From Enterococcus termitis (GTDB lineage: Bacteria > Bacillota > Bacilli > Lactobacillales > Enterococcaceae): a stretch of 52,431 nucleotides of DNA. Below the pieces are notes generated by a model. It worked only from the letters and a program-made list of their open reading frames with translations. It was not told the origin of the DNA and ran no database searches. This document shows, in pieces, positions 33,637 to 43,124 of the stretch. How positions within the stretch are numbered: the stretch's first letter is position 1; the number at the start of each line of letters is the position of its first letter. Made by a program: the position numbers and the translations under genes. The stretch covers positions 1 to 52,431 of the forward strand of contig NZ_MIJY01000010.1 of assembly GCF_001730305.1 (NCBI RefSeq), read 5' to 3'.

Positions 33637-34994
33637 TGGATGCTGGTTTGCTTTTTCAGATGCTTCTAGCGGTTTTAGGAGCGATCGTTTTATATACATT
33701 TATCGGGTTTGTCCCCGGAACAGATGAAACATCTGTTTTAATGCCGGTTACTTTAGCTGTTGTCTTAGCCGGTGTACAGCCGATTGTTGTTTTAACCTTT
33801 TTTATTTCGGCAATCATTACATTAAATTTGATGAATGCTATTCCAACAGCACTTGTCGGTTTGCCAGGTGGGGTGATGTCGACACCGATGATCGAGCACG
33901 CCTTATATCTAAAAGAGCGGGGAATGGCAGCCACTAGTATCAAAAAAATGGCGACAGGATCAATCATTGGAACAGCGATTGCCATTCCAGTGAGTCTGCT
34001 TCTAGCAAATATTTTGGCGCCCTTTTCGGATTCTGTAAAAGAATACGCTCCTTTACTATTCGTTTTTGGTGCAATTTTCTTATCACTAATCGGTAAAAAT
34101 AAACTATTAGCGTTGATCAGCATTATTCCTTTAGGGCTTTTGTTCCAAGGCTTGCGTTATCTTTATTGGGGCATCGGCGCGGTACCACAAGAAAAAAATG
34201 TGACGGTTTCTTTCTTTTTAGGCATCACGATCGGACCACTCTTAGTTTCTTTATTAGGTTTATTGAATAAGCAAAGCCGCGAAGCTTTGCCTAGACATGA
34301 AAAAAATGAAATCAAATTAAATAAAGTCGATGAAACACATTCTTTGCGTCATCCTCTTCAAACGATCACCAAAAAAGAAGCAGGTACAAGCGCTGTCGTT
34401 TCCTTACTTTCAAATTTCTTATTCTTTTTGAGTCCTGTTGGTTTAACGATTTTATTTGGTGAAGCGATGGCCAATAAAGAAAAAGATCCTGTAAAAAAAG
34501 CCAGCATGGCAATCACTTCTATGAGTGCCTTATCTCATGCAACGTATCTTTCTGGCGTGATCATTCCATTGATTGCTCTAGGGATTCCTTTATCACCTGT
34601 TGCTGTAGGACCAGCAAATGCACTATTCAATGCACCGCCTGTATTTACACTTGATCATAATATTCATCATTTACTAAGCAAAGGTGAATTCGTGTTCGCA
34701 ATTGTGTTTGCAGGAGTTCTGGCTTCGATTATCACTTATTTTGTGGCAATGAAATATGCACGTCAAATGACTGCTTTCGTTTTGAAAAAGGTACCACATG
34801 AAGCCATTCTTGGTTTATTCATCGGCTTTATTTTGTTGTTAGCTTATATGGATGCTGGCCTAATCAATATTTTCGGTGTTTTACTGGTTGGGATCGTTTG
34901 TGGTACTCTTAATAAGATGGGCGTCAATTACGGTGTTCAGTTCATGATTTTATATGCAGCACCTTGGATCACCACACATTTAATATTTAAATAG
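33636..34994 (+). CDS. TctA-family (tripartite tricarboxylate-type) permease
   Basis: A 452-residue membrane protein of about 11-12 helices with TctA-like segments: FIGFVPGTDETS near residue 24, NAIPTALVGLPGGVMSTPMIE near 68, MATGSIIGTAIAIPVS near 107, and SHATYLSGVIIPLIALGIPLSP in the second half. TctA is the large permease of citrate/tricarboxylate uptake systems that need a periplasmic or lipoprotein binder (TctC); none is encoded here. It heads the mevalonate gene cluster and may be iron-regulated. Substrate unknown. Confidence 0.82.
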   Translation: MDAGLLFQMLLAVLGAIVLYTFIGFVPGTDETSVLMPVTLAVVLAGVQPIVVLTFFISAIITLNLMNAIPTALVGLPGGVMSTPMIEHALYLKERGMAATSIKKMATGSIIGTAIAIPVSLLLANILAPFSDSVKEYAPLLFVFGAIFLSLIGKNKLLALISIIPLGLLFQGLRYLYWGIGAVPQEKNVTVSFFLGITIGPLLVSLLGLLNKQSREALPRHEKNEIKLNKVDETHSLRHPLQTITKKEAGTSAVVSLLSNFLFFLSPVGLTILFGEAMANKEKDPVKKASMAITSMSALSHATYLSGVIIPLIALGIPLSPVAVGPANALFNAPPVFTLDHNIHHLLSKGEFVFAIVFAGVLASIITYFVAMKYARQMTAFVLKKVPHEAILGLFIGFILLLAYMDAGLINIFGVLLVGIVCGTLNKMGVNYGVQFMILYAAPWITTHLIFK

Positions 34995-35011
34995 AAAGAT
35001 AGTTGATTGTA

Positions 35012-35956
35012 ATGAATAAAAATAAATCTGGTCATGGACTGGCGACGGGTAAAATCATTTTAATGGGGGAACACTCTGTTGTCTATGGAGAACCCGCAAT
35101 TGCTTTTCCCTTTCAAGAAACGACCATAAAAACCTTGGTAGAACCTGACCACTCAATGCTTATAGATTGTACCTATTTTTCTGGCAAGCTGACGGAAGTG
35201 CCTGCTCAGTTAAAAAGTGTTCGAGAAGTGATTGACCAAACATTAGCTGTGCTGCACCAAGAAAAAGCACAATTAAAGATCACGATTACCAGTACGATCC
35301 CTGCTGAACGCGGGATGGGTTCTAGTGCGGCTGTAGCTGTCGCACTTGTGCGCGGGCTATTTGATTATTTTGATGCTGAATATTCACCAGAAACTTTACT
35401 ACAGCTAGTCGATCATGCTGAAAAAATCGCGCATGGCAATCCTAGCGGTATCGATGCCGCAGCAACCAGCGGGGAAGAACCGATTTTCTTTATTAAAGGA
35501 CAACCTTTGGAAAAATTTCCAATGAATGTTTCCAATGCCTATTTGATTGTTGCCGACACTGGTATCAAAGGACAAACACGATCTGCTGTTAGTGACGTCG
35601 CTCATCTTTTTGAACAAAATAAGCAGCAAGCTGCCAAGCACATCACTACTTTAGGGCACTTGGCGACTGCCGCAAAACAAGCGATATTGACTGATGATAT
35701 CCAGCTTTTAGGAGAAAGCATGAATGCCGCTCATGAGCAGCTCAAAGCATTAACTGTGAGCAATACGCAGTTAGATCAGCTCGTCGACACTGCCAAAAAA
35801 AATGGAGCGCTCGGGGCAAAGCTAACTGGCGGCGGACGTGGCGGCTGCATGATTTCACTGGCAGCCTCTCATGAGCAGGCGTTAAAAATTGCTGATGCAT
35901 TGAAACAAACTGGTGCCGTAACTACCTGGATCCAGTCATTAGAGGTGAAAAAATAA
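35012..35956 (+). CDS. mvaK1: Mevalonate kinase
   Basis: A 314-residue GHMP kinase that phosphorylates mevalonate at O5, the first kinase step of the mevalonate route to isoprenoids. Motif 1 GLATGKIILMGEHSVVYGEPA, motif 2 ERGMGSSAAVAVALVRG with the P-loop, motif 3 GAKLTGGGRGGC. The start is the ATG at 35012; the in-frame TTG at 35003 is an alternative because the ribosome binding site is weak. It follows the TctA gene by 17 nt and overlaps mvaD by 1 nt. Confidence 0.95.
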   Translation: MNKNKSGHGLATGKIILMGEHSVVYGEPAIAFPFQETTIKTLVEPDHSMLIDCTYFSGKLTEVPAQLKSVREVIDQTLAVLHQEKAQLKITITSTIPAERGMGSSAAVAVALVRGLFDYFDAEYSPETLLQLVDHAEKIAHGNPSGIDAAATSGEEPIFFIKGQPLEKFPMNVSNAYLIVADTGIKGQTRSAVSDVAHLFEQNKQQAAKHITTLGHLATAAKQAILTDDIQLLGESMNAAHEQLKALTVSNTQLDQLVDTAKKNGALGAKLTGGGRGGCMISLAASHEQALKIADALKQTGAVTTWIQSLEVKK

Positions 35957-36954
35957 TGTACACTGGAAAAGCTCGTGCCTATACAAATATTGCACTGATC
36001 AAATATTGGGGTAAAAAAGATGAACACTTGATTTTACCGATGAATAATAGTTTATCTCTAACATTAGACGCCTTTTACACAGAAACAACCATTGAATTTA
36101 AAGAATCGTTCACTGAAGATTCTTTCTTTTTAGATGGTATCAAACAAGACCAAAAACAAACGGCGAAAATTACAGCTTTCTTAGCGCTCGTTCGTCAACA
36201 GTATCAAGTGTCTTTATTTGCGAAGGTCGACAGTCGTAATTTTGTGCCAACAGCTGCTGGCCTTGCTTCTTCTGCAAGCGGATTGGCTGCTTTAGCTGGC
36301 GCTTGCAGTGCAGCGTTGAATTTAGAACTGACAGATAAAGAATTGTCTCGTTTAGCTCGTCGCGGCTCTGGTTCAGCCTGCCGTAGTATTTTCGGTGGTT
36401 TTGCAGAATGGCAAAAGGGTAATTCTGACCAAACTTCATTTGCAGAAGCAATCGTTTCTGACAATTGGGAGCAAGATTTAGCGATGCTTTTTGTTTTAGT
36501 GGATGATGGAGTCAAAGATGTTTCTAGTCGAGATGGCATGAAACGTACCGTTGAAACTTCTAGCTTTTATGCAGGCTGGTTAAGCTCGATCGATGCAGAT
36601 CTGAAAACTGCTAAACAAGCAATTGCTGAAAAAGACTTTAAAGCCTTAGGCGAAGTTACGGAAGCAAATGCCTTACGAATGCACGGAACCACACTAGCAG
36701 CTAACCCGCCATTCACTTATTGGTCACCAGAAAGCTTAACTGTTATGCAGCTTGTGAGACAGGCGCGTCAAAACGGTTTGCCTTGCTATTTTACAATGGA
36801 TGCAGGTCCTAATGTCAAAATTCTAGTTGAAAAGAAAAATCTTGCAGCATTAAAACAATTTTTGGCTCATCATTTTTCTAGTGAGCAACTGATTTCAGCC
36901 AATGCCGGACCTGGAATTACCCTATTGCCTGAGGAAGGATCTGAAAAATCATGA
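35956..36954 (+). CDS. mvaD: Diphosphomevalonate decarboxylase
   Basis: A 332-residue GHMP-family enzyme converting mevalonate diphosphate to isopentenyl diphosphate with ATP use and loss of CO2. Characteristic segments: ARAYTNIALIKYWGKKDE with the substrate-binding YWGK, AGLASSASGLAALAGA P-loop, SGSACRSIFGGFAEW, and MDAGPNVKIL with the catalytic Asp. GAGGTG lies 9 nt before the ATG, which overlaps the mvaK1 stop by 1 nt. Confidence 0.97.
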   Translation: MYTGKARAYTNIALIKYWGKKDEHLILPMNNSLSLTLDAFYTETTIEFKESFTEDSFFLDGIKQDQKQTAKITAFLALVRQQYQVSLFAKVDSRNFVPTAAGLASSASGLAALAGACSAALNLELTDKELSRLARRGSGSACRSIFGGFAEWQKGNSDQTSFAEAIVSDNWEQDLAMLFVLVDDGVKDVSSRDGMKRTVETSSFYAGWLSSIDADLKTAKQAIAEKDFKALGEVTEANALRMHGTTLAANPPFTYWSPESLTVMQLVRQARQNGLPCYFTMDAGPNVKILVEKKNLAALKQFLAHHFSSEQLISANAGPGITLLPEEGSEKS

Positions 36955-38048
36955 TAGAAGTTTCCACACCTGGGAAATTATTTATTGCAGGTGAATACGC
37001 TGTTGTAGAGCCGGGACATCCTGCGATCATTGCCGCGGTCGATCAATTTGTAACAGTCACACTTCAAGCAGCAGAGAAAACAGGTAGTATTCAATCTGCA
37101 CAATACAGCTCGTTGCCTGTGCGTTGGACTCGAAGAAACAACGAACTAGTCTTGGATATCCGCGAAAATCCTTTTCACTATGTATTAGCTGCTATTCATT
37201 TAACAGAAAAATATGCACAAGAACAGCACAAGACGCTTTCTTTCTATCACTTGAAAGTCACAAGTGAACTAGATAACTCCAATGGACGCAAGTACGGTTT
37301 AGGTTCTAGCGGTGCCGTTACCGTTGCAACAGTCAAAGCATTAGGTTTGTTTTACGATTTAGAACTGACCCAAGCAGAAATTTTTAAACTCTCTGCTTTA
37401 GCTCACTTAGCTGTTCAAGGAAATGGTTCGTGTGGTGATATTGCGGCAAGTTGTTATGGTGGCTGGATTGCATTTTCCACCTTTGATCACCATTGGGTCA
37501 ATCAAGAAGTTCACAAACAAACGCTTACTGACTTGCTCAAAGCAACGTGGCCCAAATTGCGGATTCAACCATTGACCGTGCCTAAAAAGTTGCGACTTAT
37601 AATTGGCTGGACAGGCTCTCCTGCTTCCACTTCTGATTTGGTGGATCAGGTCCATCAATCAAAAGAAATACAGGAAAACGCCTATAAAGATTTTTTAGCT
37701 AAAAGTAAAACCTGTGTAGAAACAATGATCACTGGCTTTCAATCAGAAAATATCTCTCTGATTCAATCACAAATAAGAGAAAATCGACACTTGTTAAAAG
37801 AACTGACCACTATAACTGGTGTCGCGATCGAAACGCCTGCCTTACAAAAACTATGTAATTTAGCTGAAACCTATGGTGGTGCTGCCAAATCTTCTGGCGC
37901 TGGCGGCGGCGACTGTGGGATCGTACTATTCAAACAAAAATCTGGTATTTTACCACTAATGAGCTCTTGGGAAAAAGAAGGCATCACACCTTTGCCTTTG
38001 CATGTCTATTTTTACGGAAAGAAGGATGACAATGAATCGAAAAGATGA
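36951..38048 (+). CDS. mvaK2: Phosphomevalonate kinase
   Basis: A 365-residue GHMP kinase adding the second phosphate to mevalonate. Motif 1 [21 protein letters not shown], motif 2 [18 protein letters not shown], motif 3 [15 protein letters not shown]. Its ATG overlaps the mvaD stop by 4 nt (ATGA), with GGAAGG upstream. The C-terminal 17 nt overlap fni. Confidence 0.96.
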   Translation: MIEVSTPGKLFIAGEYAVVEPGHPAIIAAVDQFVTVTLQAAEKTGSIQSAQYSSLPVRWTRRNNELVLDIRENPFHYVLAAIHLTEKYAQEQHKTLSFYHLKVTSELDNSNGRKYGLGSSGAVTVATVKALGLFYDLELTQAEIFKLSALAHLAVQGNGSCGDIAASCYGGWIAFSTFDHHWVNQEVHKQTLTDLLKATWPKLRIQPLTVPKKLRLIIGWTGSPASTSDLVDQVHQSKEIQENAYKDFLAKSKTCVETMITGFQSENISLIQSQIRENRHLLKELTTITGVAIETPALQKLCNLAETYGGAAKSSGAGGGDCGIVLFKQKSGILPLMSSWEKEGITPLPLHVYFYGKKDDNESKR

Positions 38049-39081
38049 ACATATTTCTTTAGCTAAAGCGTTTCATAAAGAAAAGAGTAATGATTTTGAT
38101 CAACTTCGTTTCATTCATCACTCTTTTTCAGAAACCGCACTAGATGAGGTCGATATCACAACCGCTTTTCTAGGCTTCTCTTTCAAACAACCGTTTTATA
38201 TCAATGCAATGACAGGCGGCAGCAAACGCGCGAAAGACATCAATCAGCAAATTGGGATTATCGCTAAAGAAACTGGTATTATGACGGCAACAGGGTCTGT
38301 TAATGCTGCCTTAAAACAGCCCGAGTTAGCTGATACGTATCAAATCATGCGCAAAGAAAACCCGAATGGGATCATCTTCGCAAACATCGGTGCTGGACTT
38401 TCTTTAGAAGAAGCTAAAAGAGCTGTTGAGTTATTTCATGCTGACGGGCTACAGATTCACGTCAACCTTCCACAAGAATTAGTCATGCCGGAAGGGGATC
38501 GTGATTTTCATGGCTGGCTGGATACTATTGAAGAAATCGTGACTAGCCTTGGTGTTCCTGTAATCGTAAAAGAAGTTGGTTTTGGCATGAGCAGTGAAAC
38601 GATCGCACAACTGCTGGAGCGTGGTGTTCAAGCAGTAGACGTCAGCGGTCAGGGTGGGACAAGTTTCACTCAAATCGAAAATGCGCGTCGTCAAAAAAGA
38701 GAATTAAGCTTTTTGAATGATTGGGGACAATCTACGGTTATTTCTTTATTAGAATCACAAACCTTTCAAAAGGATTGCACGATTTTAGCTTCCGGCGGTG
38801 TTCGACAGTCGTTAGATATTGTCAAAGCCCTTAGTTTAGGCGCTAAAAGTGTTGGAATAGCTGGAACGATCTTGAATCAGTTGATGACTCATGGTTTAGA
38901 CGAAACGATCATGCTGATTCAGCAGTGGGAAAACGAGCTTAAAATGCTTTATACGCTGCTTGGGAAAAAGACAACAGCCGAACTTGTGACAACCGATATT
39001 ATACTTTCCAATGAAATCAGTCACTGGTGTGAAAGTCGCGGTATTTCTTATCAAACATTTGCGAAAAGAAGCCAGTATTAA
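38032..39081 (+). CDS. fni: Type 2 isopentenyl-diphosphate delta-isomerase
   Basis: A 349-residue FMN-dependent isomerase converting IPP to DMAPP. Conserved elements: RKDEHISLA near the N-terminus, [63 protein letters not shown] and ILASGGVR for FMN binding. The start at 38032 is chosen because AGAAGG lies 6 nt upstream; an ATG 6 nt earlier overlaps that site. It completes the mvaK1-mvaD-mvaK2-fni cluster. No HMG-CoA genes are here, as is usual in enterococci, where mvaE/mvaS lie elsewhere. Confidence 0.96.
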   Translation: MNRKDEHISLAKAFHKEKSNDFDQLRFIHHSFSETALDEVDITTAFLGFSFKQPFYINAMTGGSKRAKDINQQIGIIAKETGIMTATGSVNAALKQPELADTYQIMRKENPNGIIFANIGAGLSLEEAKRAVELFHADGLQIHVNLPQELVMPEGDRDFHGWLDTIEEIVTSLGVPVIVKEVGFGMSSETIAQLLERGVQAVDVSGQGGTSFTQIENARRQKRELSFLNDWGQSTVISLLESQTFQKDCTILASGGVRQSLDIVKALSLGAKSVGIAGTILNQLMTHGLDETIMLIQQWENELKMLYTLLGKKTTAELVTTDIILSNEISHWCESRGISYQTFAKRSQY

Positions 39082-39135
39082 AATAATACTGAACATCTGC
39101 AGCCACCTATTCGTCTCTAATTAAGCAGCAAGAAA

Positions 39136-39178
39136 AGAGCCCAAGATAAAACTAAAAATCAGTTTTGTTTCGGGCTCT
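39136..39178. terminator. Terminator between fni and the fucO-like gene, repeat-family member
   Basis: AGAGCCC...AAAACT / AGTTTT...GGGCTCT imperfect stem with TTTTC on the minus strand, almost the same hairpin as at 12390. It is followed by the conserved tail CTAAATCTGAATAAA, then a second stem GGAACAGAAC...GTTCCG near 39200-39242. Confidence 0.7.
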
Positions 39179-39258
39179 AAATCTGAATAAATGACGGGAA
39201 CAGAACCTACTTGCTACTCTGAGTTAAACACTTTCCGTTCCGACCTCTTCTTAAGTTG

Positions 39259-40416
39259 TTACACCATCAAACTTCGATATAATTCAACAATTTCTTCTAC
39301 TGTGGTCTCTCTCGGATTTCCTGGTGTACAGACATCTTTATATGCGTCTTCAGCAATTGCTTTTAAATCACTTTCTTTCACACCCAACGAACGAATATTT
39401 TGTGGAATACCTACATCGATACTCAGCTGTTGCACTGCTTCAACAGTCGCTGCTCGGACTTCCTCGAGTGATAAAGTTTCTACATTTTCGATTCCCATAC
39501 TTTTAGCGATTTCCCGATACTTTTCTCCAGTAGCTAGTTGATTATACGCCATAATCGTTGGCAATAAAGAAGCACAGGCTACGCCATGAGGAACATCATA
39601 CCAGGCACTTAGCGGATGCGCCATACCATGTACTAAGCCCAATCCAACATTTGAAAATCCCATTCCTGCAATATATTGTCCTAAAGCCATTGCCTCTCGT
39701 GCCTCTGGTTTTCCTGCAACCGAATCACGTAAGGCATGAGAAATAATTTCAATTGCCTTCAAATGTAGCATATCTGTCATTTGCCACGCGCCATTTGTCA
39801 AATAGCCTTCGATCGCATGAGTCAAAGCGTCCATTCCTGTTGCTGCACATAACGCTTTAGGCATCCCCATCATCATATCACTGTCGATAAAAGCTACCAG
39901 CGGAATATCATGAGGATCAACACAGACAAATTTCCGATGATTCTTTTCATCTGTAATGACATAATTGATTGTCACCTCAGCAGCTGTACCTGAAGTCGTA
40001 GGAACAGCTAAGATAGGGAGACTGGGGTTTTTAGTTTGTGCTTCTCCTTCCAAACTTAGTACATCTGAGAACTCTGGATTTTTTGCGATAATTCCAATTG
40101 CTTTAGCTGTATCAATCGGAGAGCCGCCGCCGATTGCGATAATACAGTCTGCCTTTGCTTCAAGACAACTTTTTACACCTGATTGAACATCTTGAATTGT
40201 TGGATTAGGCACAATACCATCGTAGATTACATAAGGAATTTCTGCCGATATTAGCAAGTTTATAACTTTTAGCGCAACCCCATTTTTCATCAGCTCTTTG
40301 TCTGTCACGACCAATGCCTTTTCAAAATTACGTTTTCTGACTTCATTGATAATCTCATGGATCGATCCTTTGCCAAAATATGCCGTTTCGTTTAATATCA
40401 TTCGGTGTATCGTCAT
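39259..40416 (-). CDS. fucO: Iron-type alcohol dehydrogenase, lactaldehyde reductase-like
   Basis: A 385-residue group III dehydrogenase. NAD-binding GGGSPIDTAKA at about 96-106; metal ligands Asp196, His200, His263 and His277 (DALTHAIEGY, LVHGMAHPLSAWYDVPHG) fall at the numbers I recall for FucO. It would reduce lactaldehyde, or another short aldehyde from the RhaD-like aldolase, to a diol. The start is the ATG at 40416 with AAGGAG 9 nt upstream; the longer frame overlaps the preceding gene's end. Last gene of the operon. Symbol based on family resemblance. Confidence 0.85.
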   Translation of the reverse strand: MTIHRMILNETAYFGKGSIHEIINEVRKRNFEKALVVTDKELMKNGVALKVINLLISAEIPYVIYDGIVPNPTIQDVQSGVKSCLEAKADCIIAIGGGSPIDTAKAIGIIAKNPEFSDVLSLEGEAQTKNPSLPILAVPTTSGTAAEVTINYVITDEKNHRKFVCVDPHDIPLVAFIDSDMMMGMPKALCAATGMDALTHAIEGYLTNGAWQMTDMLHLKAIEIISHALRDSVAGKPEAREAMALGQYIAGMGFSNVGLGLVHGMAHPLSAWYDVPHGVACASLLPTIMAYNQLATGEKYREIAKSMGIENVETLSLEEVRAATVEAVQQLSIDVGIPQNIRSLGVKESDLKAIAEDAYKDVCTPGNPRETTVEEIVELYRSLMV

Positions 40417-40435
40417 TATCTTCACTCCTTTTTCC

Positions 40436-41005
40436 TTAAAGAGAATAGTGGGTTTTAACTGCATCTAACAGTTCTTTTGCTTCCTTGTCTTTTTTTATAA
40501 AGAGTCGATATACTTTTGAATCCAAATTTATAGTAATCATGCTTTGGCTTTCTTCTCTCGTTAATTGTATATCTGTTATTGCTTTTGTTGGCAATAATTG
40601 AAATTGACCGTCACGAAAATCGGTTAATAAAAAATCAGTTGTTCCAACGACTTGGCCGTTATTAGATACAAATTTACGTGCTTTTTTGATTTGTTGAATC
40701 AATTGTTGATCTAATTTTTTGACCTCTTCAAAACGACTTATTTGAAAATTGTCATAGATATCCTGCAACAACACTTCATTACGCCCATGTTTCTTCCATC
40801 TCATCAAAATCAAAAAGCCCACTAGCAAAACTAAATACATCGGTGCCAATGCTCCAACTGCTTTCAACGTAAGATTTTTTTGGATAAACCAACCGTTAAT
40901 AATATATAATAAACAAATTACAACCGAGCCTTTTAGAAAAATTTTTAGTTGATTTAATGTTTTATCAACGGATACTTTTCTCATTATAATGCCTTGTCCA
41001 CCCAT
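40436..41005 (-). CDS. Hypothetical membrane protein in the PTS/RhaD operon
   Basis: A 189-residue protein with two adjacent N-terminal helices (about 25-43 and 50-69) and a soluble C-terminal part (about 75-189) rich in lysine and glutamine, ending with a PH-like or beta-rich segment (FLLTDFRDGQFQLLPTKAITDIQ). I do not recognise a family. AAAGGAG lies 8 nt before the ATG. It sits between the PRD regulator and the reductase; a role in signalling or membrane anchoring of the pathway is possible but unproven. Confidence 0.6.
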   Translation of the reverse strand: MGGQGIIMRKVSVDKTLNQLKIFLKGSVVICLLYIINGWFIQKNLTLKAVGALAPMYLVLLVGFLILMRWKKHGRNEVLLQDIYDNFQISRFEEVKKLDQQLIQQIKKARKFVSNNGQVVGTTDFLLTDFRDGQFQLLPTKAITDIQLTREESQSMITINLDSKVYRLFIKKDKEAKELLDAVKTHYSL

Positions 41006-41027
41006 TATTCTCTCTCCTTTTCCCTTG

Positions 41028-43085
41028 TCAATTACAACCTAAATGTTTCTCTAGATATTCCTTCAGCTCTCGTTCATAATTTCCAGATAACAACCTTTTT
41101 AGATGTTGTTTGTCATTTACAAAATTATATAAACTGCTGACTGCGTTAATATGACTGTTCTTATCTTTTGGCGCAATCATAAAAATTAGTCTCACAGGTA
41201 ATTCATTTGAAAAGTAAACAGGTTTTTTTAATAGTAACAACGACATGCCTAGTTTATTAACGCCATCGTCTGGACCCGCATGAGGAATAGCTGTTTCTGG
41301 CGCGATCACAAAATAAGGATATGCTGGATCATAGTTATTAATAATTTTTTTGGCGTAGCTAGTTTCAACAAAACGGCCTTCTACTAAAGGTTTTGCTGCC
41401 ACTTCGATTGCTTGAGGAAAGGTCAGTGTTTCTTGGTAGATTTGAATGTGCTCGATCGGTAACAACCTTAACAATTGATGATCACCCGTATTTCGAGGTA
41501 GTGTATTCGTTTGGTTACATTTTAACGAATTAAAGTAAGAACCTAACTTTTTTTCTAAAAGCTGTTTTTCAGTTATACTGGCATACTGATCGATAATTTC
41601 CAAAATTTTCTCTGTTTCAATTGCTGCAAAACGTTGCTTACTAACATTTCCTAATTCTTGTTCGACTTCCTGGCTCAATAATGATTTTTCTTGTTCATTT
41701 AAAAAATGCTGGATAAAAAAGACTTTTTTTTCTGTGTCTAAATGGACCGTAGAAAAAACAAAGTCAATATATCGATCGTCCATTTCATAAAATTCTCTTA
41801 AAGACATATAGCGGACAAAATCGATATCTGGGAATAATTCTTTCAAGCTTTCCAATAATAGACGAGAAATCGAAATTCCCTGAAGACAAACGACTACTGC
41901 TCGTTTCCTGTCCTTTTTCACTAATTCATTTTTTAAAAAGCTCAAAAAAAGAACAGTCACATAGGTTAGTTCATCTTGTGGAAAAGTAACTTTCAGCACA
42001 GTTTCAATCGGCTTGATTGCTTCTTTTAGCAACTGATGAACATGCTGATATTCTTCAATTATTTTTTCGGCATTCGGATTATTGTCAGGTACGCCAAATT
42101 TGATTCGATAGCTGGCTGGAATAATATGCTGATATAAAGCATCAGCTAATTCCTCTTTTTCATCGATCGTTGTAATTCCCAAAATCTCAAATCGCTGGAT
42201 CGTTTGTTTGATTGCTAAAAGTAAGCGACGGTCTTTTTGTTGCGTTCTATTTAAAATCAAACTTGTACTTAAAATTTGCAGACTGACAAATTGAACTTCC
42301 TGTTGATCATCGAATCCTTTGAAAAAATAGTTTAATGTAGATGAGACTTCTTTATAGAACGCATCATCTACCATTGGAATCACATGTTTTAATGCATCTA
42401 CTTGAAGTCTATTTCCACATTCGATCCTTTTGGTACACATGTAAAGTACAAAAGATAAATCAACTAATTTAGCTTCTGTAAACGTCAAATTTAAATGCGT
42501 CTCCAATAATTCTAACTGTGTTTGAAGTTCTTTAATTCGTTGTAAATCCTTAACAAAAACAGTGGCAAAATGTGCTGCTTCTTGTTCATCATTGATGATT
42601 TCTTTAATTGCTTTGATCCCAATTTTTCGGATTACCAGCTCTTCTCCCTTTAAATAGTAACCCGTTTTTCGGCTATAAACTAAATCAACTTGTTGCTTCT
42701 TTAATTGCTGAATCAGCTTCTTATTATCCGCTAAAATGGTATTCTTGCTGACTGCTAACTTTTCAGATAAAACAGTCAACGAGCCCGTATCATTAAAGAG
42801 CAACATCACTAAAATAAAATGTTGTCGCTCTTTATCAGTCAAGTAAAACAATGGCGATAACTCTTCTAACAGAAGCGTCAGATTTTGACTATCTAAATCG
42901 GTCGAAAAAAACTGTCCCTTTTTTTGAATTATTTTATTTCCTTGTATACGCAGAAATTCATTGATTTTTTTTATCCTGTATTCAACCTGTCCTCTGGAAG
43001 CATTTGTCTCGCCTTCTAACTGCTGCAAAGAAATACTTGTATTGGAAACGATCAATTGTAATATTTGTACCGCCATTGAATCCAT
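41028..43085 (-). CDS. PRD-containing PTS-regulated transcriptional activator (MtlR/LicR type)
   Basis: A 685-residue regulator: N-terminal helix-turn-helix domains (about 5-150; ASRGQVEYRIKK and VSKNTILADNKK), two PTS regulation domains (about 185-390), an EIIB-gat-like domain with Cys400 (VVVCLQGIS) and a C-terminal EIIA-type domain (about 540-685) with His602 in APETAIPHAGP. Activity is set by phosphorylation from HPr and the cognate EIIB. It lies within the operon it presumably activates. The inverted repeat TCATCACA / TGTGATGA upstream of the first gene is a candidate site. Confidence 0.9.
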   Translation of the reverse strand: MDSMAVQILQLIVSNTSISLQQLEGETNASRGQVEYRIKKINEFLRIQGNKIIQKKGQFFSTDLDSQNLTLLLEELSPLFYLTDKERQHFILVMLLFNDTGSLTVLSEKLAVSKNTILADNKKLIQQLKKQQVDLVYSRKTGYYLKGEELVIRKIGIKAIKEIINDEQEAAHFATVFVKDLQRIKELQTQLELLETHLNLTFTEAKLVDLSFVLYMCTKRIECGNRLQVDALKHVIPMVDDAFYKEVSSTLNYFFKGFDDQQEVQFVSLQILSTSLILNRTQQKDRRLLLAIKQTIQRFEILGITTIDEKEELADALYQHIIPASYRIKFGVPDNNPNAEKIIEEYQHVHQLLKEAIKPIETVLKVTFPQDELTYVTVLFLSFLKNELVKKDRKRAVVVCLQGISISRLLLESLKELFPDIDFVRYMSLREFYEMDDRYIDFVFSTVHLDTEKKVFFIQHFLNEQEKSLLSQEVEQELGNVSKQRFAAIETEKILEIIDQYASITEKQLLEKKLGSYFNSLKCNQTNTLPRNTGDHQLLRLLPIEHIQIYQETLTFPQAIEVAAKPLVEGRFVETSYAKKIINNYDPAYPYFVIAPETAIPHAGPDDGVNKLGMSLLLLKKPVYFSNELPVRLIFMIAPKDKNSHINAVSSLYNFVNDKQHLKRLLSGNYERELKEYLEKHLGCN

Positions 43086-43124
43086 TTTTCTTCACTGCCT
43101 TTTGTTTTATGATAGTAAATGTAT

